Below, one piece after another: positions 55,743 through 64,000 of a stretch of 64,000 bases of DNA. This DNA is from Ascidia mentula (taxonomy: Eukaryota > Chordata > Ascidiacea > Phlebobranchia > Ascidiidae). A model generated the notes under the pieces. The model ran no database searches. It had not been told where the DNA came from and saw only the letters and a program-made list of their open reading frames with translations. The stretch spans positions 4,606,001-4,670,000 of the forward strand of contig OX387201.1 of the NCBI GenBank assembly GCA_947561715.1, written 5' to 3'. The translations under genes were made by a program, and so were the position numbers. Within the stretch, counting starts at the first letter, position 1. The number at the start of each line of letters is the position of its first letter.

Positions 55743-56999
55743 GGTGCCAAAAAAACTATACAGATCACCAAACAAACGTGCAAAGCTTGCAGCGACAAAG
55801 TAATCGTAATAGTGTACTTGTAATGCTGACTACAATAAACAACTTGTTTGTTCTAATGAGCGAATGTATGTTGATCGATGAGCTAACCTAAACTTGGATT
55901 CAAGTCAAACCTTACAAAATTTTTCCCACGTATGACTTGTGAAATCCTGCAAATAGTTTTTTGTACTGGTTGAGTTCCTCTTTAACCGTGAGTCAGCCGT
56001 AATGCGGTTGACGTTATTAAGGTTGATAATTGGATTAATTTAGAAAATTGATAATTGGTGGTTAGTTTCTGGTCGGACACGATGTTGCAACTATAGGGTT
56101 TATGTGACGCCCACCAGGTAAATACGAACCGAGTATTGTGCAAAAGGCTTTTGTTGCAAAGCGACCCGGCGAGACAATGATTCTTCTCTGCGTGGGACCC
56201 ACATGACTAAGACTCAATCGAGTTGCTGGTTTTAGGTTTATAGCCGAACTATGGTGTTGTTTTTTTGTATCTAAATCTACTAAACCCAATGTGATAATTT
56301 AAAGTTCAATTATATATCATGTGGAATGCTGTCAATAAAAGAATCGCTGTTTACTTTATTTCTGTCGTTTCGTAGAACTTTCCTTGTTGAACTTGCAATG
56401 CAACAATGTTGCCCTCGAAGCTGGTTTTAACAGTCATTTGATTGAGCAAATTTTTTTGGTTACAAAACAAACCTTGAAACAAACAGTTGTTTACAATTTG
56501 TTTGGTTGCAATTTAAAAGCACATTGTTACATTGCAAGTATATTCTGTTGCGTTTGGGGAGTTTGTGAACTTGCCGGACATTTTGCAACAAATTTAAAAC
56601 ATTATAATTTTTTAAACATTTTTATAAACATACACAGGGCGTAAGAATTGGCATATGTTTTCATTTGGTTTTACCCCTAGTGGTACAAACATGTACCCGT
56701 GGCGCAAGAAGGGGTTCTTTTGTTTGGCGAACCGGGACGGAAACAAAAAGGCTTCAATGTTACACAGGTGGCCCCAAGCTAACAAAACAATGGTCTTAAC
56801 TTTCTGCCTGTCGCGTTTGCGCTAATGTGCGGAAAATGCGTTTGAATACAGTTTGATGAGAAAATGGAAAGCAAAATAGCGTTCTTTAATGTGTTTTGTT
56901 TAACTTGAAAATGTGGTTATCGATAAACTGATGGGTTAACTAAAAACAAAGATATGAAATTTAGTAACATAGATGCAAATTCCTAAGAAACTATATTAA

Positions 57000-57200
57000 C
57001 TACGCTGCTTGTTGAACAACAAGCGAACCGCTAATATTCGCATCTAGCAACACATAAAACTTTTAATTTGTTTCTTGGGAATCGTTATTTTTGATGCCAC
57101 AGTTACCTCTTGTGGATTTATCAATGCACATATCCCCATCTGCTTGGTGTATCTCTGTCGTTTCGAAAAACGTGGAGTTGAGGCTGTTTTTTAAAGACAT
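57000..57200 (-). CDS. array unit 2: two-exon short cluster protein (45 aa)
   Basis: First exon 57107-57200 is 94 nt ending in phase 1 (AGAG|GTAACT), exactly the length and phase of the cap exons at 42373-42466 and 48063-48156. It reads MSLKNSLNSTFFETTEI then GDMCIDKSTR. The terminal exon 57000-57043 (44 nt) gives DANISGSLVVQQAA, matching the GANISGGSVVGVQ part of the 38371-38463 repeat exon. Probably a minimal member of the family: a cap plus a truncated repeat. Confidence 0.4.
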
Positions 57201-57382
57201 TGCGGAGCAAAAATGTGCCTGTTTTATGTATGAAATTTCTTACTTAACGTCTACCAAAAATCAAAAACAAACGACGTTACTTTGCACGTACATTCTATTG
57301 CGTTCAGTGTTGTTGTGCTTTTGTTCCGCTTAACGAATTTCTTTCAATTGGCATTTCGGCTGCAATTCACCGCACAAAAATC

Positions 57383-57550
57383 CTACATTGAAACGCATTG
57401 GCTTAACGCAGTTGGAATTGTTTTATCAGACTGTGCATTTTTGTAAACAGACTGGGTGTTGTCCAAAACCCATTTTAACGAGTCTACTGCTTCGTTTCTC
57501 TCGGGTTTACTGTTAAAACTGCAGTTACTGAAATTGTTGCAAACAGACAT
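57383..57550 (-). CDS. array unit 2: 55-aa frame MSVCNN..., unknown
   Basis: Copy of the frame at 55575-55742 with one or two substitutions (for example Glu to Val after NEA, and a final Met). See that entry for the alternative splice reading. Confidence 0.3.
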   Translation of the reverse strand: MSVCNNFSNCSFNSKPERNEAVDSLKWVLDNTQSVYKNAQSDKTIPTALSQCVSM

Positions 57551-58789
57551 GGTGCCAAGAAAACTATCACCAAACAAACGTGCAAAGCTTGCAGCGACAA
57601 AGTAATCGTAATAGTGTACTTGTAATGCTGACTACAATAAACAACTTGTTTGTTCTAATGAGCGAATGTATGTTGATCGATGAGCTAACCTAAACTTGGA
57701 TTCAAGTCAAACCTTACAAAATTTTTCCCACGTATGACTTGTGAAATCCTGCAAATAGTTTTTTGTACTGGTTGAGTTCCTCTTTAACCGTGAGTCAGCC
57801 GTAATGCGGTTGACGTTATTAAGGTTGATAATTGGATTAATTTAGAAAATTGATAATTGGTTGTTAGTTTCTGGTCGGACACGATGTTGCAACTATAGGG
57901 TTTATGTGACGCCCACCAGGTAAATACGAACCGAGTATTGTGCAAAAGGCTTTTGTTACAGAGCGACCCGGCGAGACAATGACTCTTCTCTGCGTGGGAC
58001 CCACATGACTAGAGTTGCTGGTTTTAGGTTTATAGCCGAACTATGGTGTTGTTTCTTTGTATCTAAATCTACTAAACCCAATGTGATAATTTAAAGTTCA
58101 AATATATCTCATGGAATGCTGTCAATAAAAGAATCGCTGTTTACTTTATTTCTGTTGTTGCATAGAACTTTCCTTGTTGAACTTGCAATGCAACAATGTT
58201 GCCCTCGAAGCTGGTTTTAACAGTCATTTGATTGAGCAAATTTTTTTGGTTACAAAACAAACCTTGAAACAAACAGTTGTTTACAATTTGTTTGGCTGCA
58301 ATTTAAAAGCACATTGTTACATTGCAAGTATATTCTGTTGCGTTTGGGGATTTTGTGAACTTGCCGGACATTTTGCAACAAATTTAAAACATTATAATTT
58401 TTTAAACATTTTAAAAAACATACACAGGGCGTAAGAATTGGCATATGTTTTCATTTGGTTTTTCCCCTAGTGGTACAAACATGTACCCGTGGCGCAAAAA
58501 AAGGTTCTTTTGTTTGGCAAACCGGGACGGAAACCAAAAGGCTTTAATGTTACACAGGTGGCCCCAAGCTAACAAAACAATGGTCTTAACTTTCTGCCTG
58601 TCGCGTTTGCGCTAATGTGCGGAAAATGCGTTTGAATACAGTTTGATGAGAAAATGGAAAGCAAAATAGCGTTCTTTAATGTGTTTTGTTTAACTTGAAA
58701 ATGTGGTTATCGATAAACTGATGGGTTAACTAAAAACAAAGATATGAAATTTAGTAACTTTGATGCAAATTCCTAAGAAACTATATTAA

Positions 58790-58990
58790 CTACGCTGCTT
58801 GTTGAACAACAAGCGAACCGCTAATATTCGCATCTAGCAACACATAAAAGTTATAATTGGTTTCTTGGGAATCGTTATTTTTGATGCCACAGTTACCTCT
58901 TGTGGATTTATCAATGCACATATCCCCATCTGCTTGGTGTATCTCTGTCGTTTCGAAAAACGTGGAGTTGAGGCTGTTTTTTGAAGACAT
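58790..58990 (-). CDS. array unit 3: two-exon short cluster protein (45 aa)
   Basis: First exon 58897-58990 (94 nt, MSSKNSLNSTFF...) and terminal exon 58790-58833 (DANISGSLVVQQAA). Intact GT-AG junction, same phases as unit 2. It differs from unit 2 by a Leu/Ser change in the second codon after the start Met. Confidence 0.4.
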   Translation of the reverse strand: MSSKNSLNSTFFETTEIHQADGDMCIDKSTRGNCGIKNNDSQETNYNFYVLLDANISGSLVVQQAA

Positions 58991-59172
58991 TGCGGAGCAA
59001 AAATGTGCCTGTTTTATATATGAAATTTCTTACTTAACGTCTACCAAAAATCAAAAACAAACGACGTTACTTTGCACGTACATTCTATTGCGTTCAGTGT
59101 TGTTGTGCTTTTGTTCCGCTTAACGAATTTCTTCCAATTGGCATTTCGGCTGCAATTCACCGCACAAAAATC

Positions 59173-59340
59173 CTAAATTGAAACGCATTGGCTTAACGCA
59201 GTTGGAATTGTTTTATCAGACTGTGCATTTTTGTAAACAGACTGGGTGTTGTCCAAAACCCATTTTAACGAGTCTTCTGCTTCGTTTCTCTCAGGTTTAC
59301 TGTTAAAACTGCAGTTACTGAAATTGTTGCAAACAGACAT
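59173..59340 (-). CDS. array unit 3: 55-aa frame MSVCNN..., unknown
   Basis: Third intact copy, ATG at 59340, stop at 59173. Its predicted peptide is the same as that of unit 1. Confidence 0.3.
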   Translation of the reverse strand: MSVCNNFSNCSFNSKPERNEAEDSLKWVLDNTQSVYKNAQSDKTIPTALSQCVSI

Positions 59341-60596
59341 GGTGCCAAGAAAACTATACAAATCACCAAATAAACGTACAAAGCTTGCAGCGACAAAGTA
59401 ATCGTAATAGTGTACTTGTAATGCTGACTACAATAAACAACTTGTTTGTTCTAATGAGCGAATGTATGTTGATCGATGAGCTAACCTAAACTTGGATTCA
59501 AGTCAAACCTTACAAAATTTTTCCCACGTATGACTTGTGAAATCCTGCAAATAGTTTTTTGTACTGGTTGAGTTCCTCTTTAACCGTGAGTCAGCCGTAA
59601 TGCGGTTGACGTTATAAAGGTTGATAATTGGATTAATTTAGAAAATTGATAATTGGTTGTTAGTTTCTGGTCGGACACGATGTTGCAACTATAGGGTTTA
59701 TGTGACGCCCACCAGGTAAATACGAACCGAGTATTGTGCAAAAGGCTTTTGTTACAGAGCGACCCGGCGAGACAATGACTGTTCTCTGCGTGGGACCCAC
59801 ATGACTAAGACTCAATCGAGTTGCTGGTTTTAGGTTTATAGCCGAACTATGGTGTTGTTTCTTTGTATCTAAATCTACTAAACCCAATGTGATAATTTAA
59901 AGTTCAATTATATATCATGTGGAATGCTGTCAATAAAAGAATCGCTGTTTACTTTATTTCTGTCGTTTCGTAGAACTTTCCTTGTTGAACTTGCAATGCA
60001 ACAATGTTGCCCTCGAAGCGGTTTTAACAGTCATTTGACTGAGCAAATTTTTTTGGTTACAAAACAAACCTTCAAACAAACAGTTGTTTACAATTTGTTT
60101 GGTTGCAATTTAAAAGCACATTGTTACATTGCAAGTATATTCTGTTGCGTTTGGGGATTTTGTGAACTTGCCGGACATTTTGCAACAAATTTAAAACATT
60201 ATAATTTGATAAACATTTTTATAAACATACACAGGGCGTAAGAATTGGCATATGTTTTCATTTGGTTTTTCCCCTAGTGGTACAAACATGTACCCGTGGC
60301 GCAAAAAGGGGTTCTTTCGTTTGGCAAACCGGGACGGAAACAAAAAGGCTTTAATGTTACACAGGTGGCCCCAAGCTAACAAAGCAATGGTCTTAACTTT
60401 CTGCCTGTCGCGTTTGCGCTAATGTGCGGAAAATGCGTTTGAATACAGTTTGATGAGAAAATGGAAAGCAAAATAGCGTTCTTTAATGTGTTTTGTTTAA
60501 CTTGAAAATGTGGTTATCGATAAACTGATGGGTTAACTAAAAACAAAGATATGAAATTTAGTAACTTTGATGCAAATTCCTAAGAAACTATATTAA

Positions 60597-60729
60597 CTAC
60601 GCTGCTTGTTGAACAACAAGCGAACCGCTAATATTCGCATCTAGCAACACATAAAACTTTTAATTGGTTTCTTGGGAATCGTTATTTTTGATGCCACAGT
60701 TACCTCTTGTGGATTTATCAATGCACATA
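60597..60729 (-). pseudogene. array unit 4: copy cut by the retrotransposon
   Basis: The terminal exon (60597-60640) and the last 26 nt of the 94-nt exon (60704-60729) remain. The rest of the exon is displaced by the LTR starting at 60730. Confidence 0.75.
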
Positions 60730-61248
60730 TGTAAACGTCTATGTTCGTTTTGTTTTTCACACGCTTTATTTCTTTTTGTATTTTCACTTCACCTTCACTT
60801 TTACTCACATGTTTTTCTTTGTTTACTTACACTCACCTTTTATAATATATTTGTAATTATTTCTATTTTACTCGTTTTTATACGCCCGAGCAGTCACGCT
60901 TGCGTGGCAAACGTGGACAGTGATAATTGGTGTAAGTGCTGGCGGCGAAAAGAATAAGCGAAAAGCCAGGCAGTTCTCTGGTGGTGGCGAGTAGAAAGCA
61001 CTGTTTTTATTGTGGCGAGAAGTGATTGTTGTGAACGCTATATGTGCAGTGGAAAGTCCTTTTTGTATAAAAAACAACCGTTGTTTTATCCGTACTTTTA
61101 CCATTTTACGCTTTTATACCTATTAGCGCTTCCATTTTATTACAAAACTAGCCACCTTGGGCGTGTGACTCCAGGTCTTGGCGATAGGCCGTTAGTGCGG
61201 AGTAACCTGGGCGTTAGCCGGTTTAGAGAGAAGCTAATTTCGGTTACA
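60730..61248 (+). repeat. 5' LTR (519 bp)
   Basis: Begins TGTAAACG at the point where homology to the host array stops and ends GGTTACA two bases before the PBS, giving the usual TG...CA ends. An AT-rich TATAATATAT at about 60841 may be the core promoter. The end is inferred because the partner LTR is not in the window. Confidence 0.7.
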
Positions 61249-61250
61249 TT

Positions 61251-61268
61251 TGGCGAGCACGCCAGGAC
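61251..61268 (+). other. tRNA primer-binding site
   Basis: TGGCGAGCACGCCAGGAC begins with TGG (complement of the tRNA CCA end). After an 8-base acceptor segment it has CCAGGACTC, which fits the 3' side of a tRNA T-arm. The discriminator base would be G. The tRNA identity is not determined. Confidence 0.6.
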
Positions 61269-61312
61269 TCTGCTATCGCTTATAAGGGGTCACACGGCTT
61301 TCAGAGAACTTA

Positions 61313-63100
61313 ATGTCTTTTAATTTGTTTTTATCGCCACCGCGCTTTGTACCGGGACAAGATGTTGGCCAGTTTGTTGCCTTATTTGAATCGTACTGTG
61401 AGAGTGTGAAAGCTAGTGAGGAAGTTAAATGTCATCTTTTTTTGACATCAATTGATGATGACCTCCGCTGGCTAGTTCAGGGAAACGACAATAATGTTTT
61501 TCAACTGAAGTACGATGAGTTAATTAGCCGCGCCCTAAAGCAAGGTTCTGACCACTCGCGCCTCCATGAAACACGCGCAATGTTGTTTGGCCGGCGGCAG
61601 TTGCCACAGGAAAGCATTAAGGACTTTGTGTATGCTTTGAAAGCTCTTGGCGACAAGGCTTACCCTACGGAAGAGGCTGTTAAAAATGAGGTGTTATATT
61701 CATTACTCTTTGTTGGCATGTTGGACCAGCACATGGCCAGATCCCTGCCGCAACGGTTGGAATATAAACGGGACTTTTGGACGGCCGCTCAGATGGTCTT
61801 GTCCACGCATGTACCGGAAATGTCCCAGGTTTTAGGCGTGTGTCGTCGTGATGTTCAAGGTCCATCAGTATCAAAACAACCGGAAAAGGATGCAGACATC
61901 AGCGTTCGAGAATTCAAAAAAACTGTGACCGCGCTCCAGAAGGACATTGAGCTTGTACGCCGCGAGGTGCAGCGATTGGGGAAACCAACACCACATCAGA
62001 TGGCAGACAGGTTGGAGCGACGCTGTTATGCCTGTGGAAAACCAGGACACTTGCAAAGATTTTGCCCAATGCAAGGTAAGCGCGGCTTTCATACCAGTTT
62101 TACGCCTCGCAGGAATTTCAATAAAAGACCTGGTACCCCTGTGACCCAAGAGGCAAAAGCAAGCGTATGTTTGAAGGACACCGAACCAAAAACTTCGAAT
62201 CCTACCAATAATCAGAACACGAGCGAGAATCCCACCAAACCCCGATTAGTACGGTTTGTCAACATTTCTATCGCTTCAGAGCCGGTATGTGCTTTAGTTG
62301 ATACTGGTGCAAGTGTCTCTTTGATTAGCCAAAAGTGTTTAGAGACGTTGAACAATGATCGCCTCAAAATCTCCCCGCTGGGCCAAAACGAACGTTTTTC
62401 TGGAATTAACGGTAGTTTGGTTTCAGTTATTGGGAAAATCACTGTAAATGTTAAACTGGGAGGGCTAGATGTACCCACGTGTTTATATGTCGCGTCGGGC
62501 GTCGCTCACCACTTAATTTTGGGTTTGGATTTTCTGCAGAAGAACCGCTGCAGTGTGTGTTACGACCAAAATTTGTTGACAGCGGGCCGTGCTAAGGTGC
62601 CATTACTCTCGTCGTCTTTCGTACAACGTACCAGAGATATTTGTGTGACCGATGCCACAGAAGTCCCTCCAATGTCGGAGGTGTGGGCCACATGTCGTTA
62701 CCACCTTGACGTCCGCGGAGAAGACATCCCTGACTTTGAAGTGTATATTGCGCGAAGACCGGGGTTCACAGAAAAGATTGGACTCTGTACAGCGAACTGT
62801 GTTTCAACTGTGCGGAAAAATGAGGTAAACATACGTATAGCCAATTTTACCGATGACCCAATCCTAGTACCATCAGCAACTAGGGTTGCTGTCGCGATTC
62901 CAGTACACGCTTTTGGCAACGTTGCATGTCCATTATCGGAATGGTGTGTTGTTGTTGAAGATAGCAGTGTGCAACCTACAGAGGAAGTTTGCAATATCTC
63001 CTATGCACAGACACCGACCAATGAAGAAAGTTGGGAATGCATTCACCAAGGCGTGAGTATCGGAGATGGGTTGTCAGCAACCCAGAGGGAGGATGTTTAA
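61313..63100 (+). CDS. retrotransposon Gag - aspartic protease polyprotein part (595 aa)
   Basis: Residues 1 to about 190 are the capsid-like Gag region (MSFNLFLSPPRFVPGQDV start; no database match claimed). A single CCHC zinc knuckle follows at about 238-251 (CYACGKPGHLQRFC). A retropepsin-like protease follows with D-T-G-A at about 330-333 and the partner motif LILGLDFL at about 400. The frame stops at TAA 63098-63100, just before a segment that in related elements leads directly into RT. No frameshift is needed, since RT is in the same frame. Start chosen as the first ATG after the PBS leader. Confidence 0.9.
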   Translation: MSFNLFLSPPRFVPGQDVGQFVALFESYCESVKASEEVKCHLFLTSIDDDLRWLVQGNDNNVFQLKYDELISRALKQGSDHSRLHETRAMLFGRRQLPQESIKDFVYALKALGDKAYPTEEAVKNEVLYSLLFVGMLDQHMARSLPQRLEYKRDFWTAAQMVLSTHVPEMSQVLGVCRRDVQGPSVSKQPEKDADISVREFKKTVTALQKDIELVRREVQRLGKPTPHQMADRLERRCYACGKPGHLQRFCPMQGKRGFHTSFTPRRNFNKRPGTPVTQEAKASVCLKDTEPKTSNPTNNQNTSENPTKPRLVRFVNISIASEPVCALVDTGASVSLISQKCLETLNNDRLKISPLGQNERFSGINGSLVSVIGKITVNVKLGGLDVPTCLYVASGVAHHLILGLDFLQKNRCSVCYDQNLLTAGRAKVPLLSSSFVQRTRDICVTDATEVPPMSEVWATCRYHLDVRGEDIPDFEVYIARRPGFTEKIGLCTANCVSTVRKNEVNIRIANFTDDPILVPSATRVAVAIPVHAFGNVACPLSEWCVVVEDSSVQPTEEVCNISYAQTPTNEESWECIHQGVSIGDGLSATQREDV

Positions 63101-64000
63101 AAACTTCTTCGTCGCCATCAAAAAGCATTTTCGACATGTAACTTTGACCTAGGCCGGACTGATCTTGTTCGACATTCGATCGTCACCGGGGATGCGGCGT
63201 CAATCCGTCAACATCCTCGAAGAATGTCCATCCATCATAAAACGGAGGTTGAGAAGATCATCAACGAAATGCGAAGCCAAGGACTCGTGAGACCTTCAAC
63301 CTCGCCATGGTCAAGTTCGATTGTTCTGGTGAAAAAGAAGTCTGGTGAGTTACGATTTTGCGTCGACTATCGACAAGTAAACGAAGCAACCAAAAAAAAC
63401 AGTTACCCTATTCCCCGGGTTGATGATAGCCTGGATGAAATGTCTGGGTCACGTTTCTTTTCCACCCTTGATCTAAAATCTGGCTACTGGCAGATCCCCA
63501 TGGACGAACAATCAAGGGAGAAGACAGCCTTTGCCAGTCACATGGGTTTGTTTGAATTCACCGTGATGCCTTTGGGATTATGCAACTCAGCGGCAAGCTT
63601 CCAACACCTAATGCGTATTGTGCTGCAGGGTATAGAGTGGCAAGGAACACTCGCATACTTAGACGATGTGATTGTTTATGGTAGAAATTTCAACGAACAC
63701 ATGCAGCGTCTTGAAGATGTTCTTTCACGCCTAGAGTCGGCTGGACTTACACTAAAGCCCACGAAGTGCGACCTGTTCAAAGATGAAGTGCGATTCCTTG
63801 GTCACGTAGTGTCAAAACATGGAATACGATGCGACCCCGATAAGGTGAAAGATTGGCCAGTACCAAAATCTGTAAAACAGGTACGTCAATTTGTGGGTCT
63901 TACATCGCATTACAGAAAGTTTGTTAAAGATTACGCTCGTATTGCCTCCCCCTTGCACAAATTGACAGAAAAGGGACGTCGTTTTGTCTGGACGGACAGT
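63101..64000 (+). CDS. retrotransposon reverse transcriptase (3' end outside window)
   Basis: Open from the TAA at 63100 to the window end in the same frame as gag-protease. RT motifs in order: WSSSIVLVKKK, FCVDYRQVN, STLDLKSGYWQI, MPLGLCNSAASFQ, YLDDVIVYG (catalytic YxDD, about 63653), FLGHVVS, and the connection to RNase H (FVWTD) at the right edge. No internal stop or frameshift is seen in these 300 codons. RNase H and integrase lie beyond the window. Confidence 0.93.

Larger units (their letters stand above)
54360..60729. repeat. tandem array of 1.76-1.81-kb units (about 3.5 copies)
   Basis: Equivalent points fall at about 54625, 56384, 58174 and 59982 (spacings 1759, 1790, 1808). Units 2-4 are very similar; unit 1 is more diverged. 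Each unit contains, on the minus strand, a 168-nt frame (MSVCNNFSNCSFN...), a 94-nt first-exon candidate (MSLKNS...) and a 44-nt terminal exon (DANISGS...). Parts of the unit also match the noncoding flanks of the genes at 42-49 kb, so the array belongs to the same family. The last unit is cut by the LTR retrotransposon. Confidence 0.92.
60730..64000 (+). mobile_element. Ty3/gypsy-type LTR retrotransposon, 5' part (runs off the window)
   Basis: Order LTR - PBS - gag/zinc knuckle - aspartic protease - reverse transcriptase is that of Ty3/gypsy (Metaviridae-like) elements. The left junction is seen because the host tandem repeat is interrupted at 60729/60730. The 3' LTR and target duplication are outside the window. 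The protease and RT coding parts lie in one frame separated by a single TAA. Confidence 0.93.

Noticed and set aside
54625..60241. Plus-strand 86-105 codon frames (MLNLQCNNVALEAG...) repeated in each array unit
   Set aside because: They begin at TTG or non-ATG codons, have no domain or splice context, and persist only because the units are nearly identical. All other family exons are on the minus strand.
1..64000. CRISPR arrays, bacterial operons, rRNA genes
   Set aside because: None seen. The tandem repeats present are kilobase units or 10-bp repeats, and all confident genes have spliceosomal introns.

Overview
The window is eukaryotic and almost certainly from an invertebrate animal. It is AT-rich, the genes are compact with many short GT-AG introns, and the gene set is metazoan: AUP1, sulfite oxidase, POLD3, profilin, a BTB-Kelch protein, the ciliary protein CATIP and an Id-like HLH protein. 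hAT-type MITEs and a Ty3/gypsy-type LTR retrotransposon are also present. A tunicate (ascidian) genome fits the compactness and gene content, but the sequence alone does not prove it.

Layout. 1-537 (-): 5' end of AUP1, running off the left edge. 2461-8904 (-): complete 14-exon sulfite oxidase gene. 9.2-11.0 kb: a hAT MITE, a TATA box followed by a 10-bp repeat, and a weak ORF. 11295-14510 (-): complete 13-exon POLD3. 14.5-19.1 kb: no gene recognised. 19075-19867 (-): 3-exon profilin. 21318-26284 (+): 11-exon BTB-BACK-Kelch gene, with a foldback element in intron 1 and one GC-AG intron. 28838-29974 (-): CATIP, essentially one coding exon. 34342-35302 (+): Id-like HLH gene.

38.1-60.7 kb (-): a cluster of tandemly duplicated, unrecognised small genes. 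They are built from short phase 1-1 exons of about 78-102 nt encoding Gly/Asp/Asn-rich repeats. One member (45178-48156) joins an N-terminal cap exon and two such repeats to a complete TIR domain across seven phase-compatible exons, giving a 242-aa product. Others look like TIR-less short forms with the same cap or repeat exons and alternative terminal exons. From about 54.4 kb the same family appears as a 1.76-1.81-kb tandem array. That array is cut at 60729 by an LTR retrotransposon (5' LTR 60730-61248, PBS, gag-protease ORF, RT) that runs off the right edge.

How the genes relate. The left two thirds are unrelated housekeeping genes. The right third is a fast-duplicating locus whose exon grammar (cap + repeat(s) + tail, or cap + repeats + TIR) resembles innate-immune or self-assembly signalling systems in which short assembly motifs recruit a TIR effector. 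The exons and phases are read directly from the sequence; the signalling role is inference.
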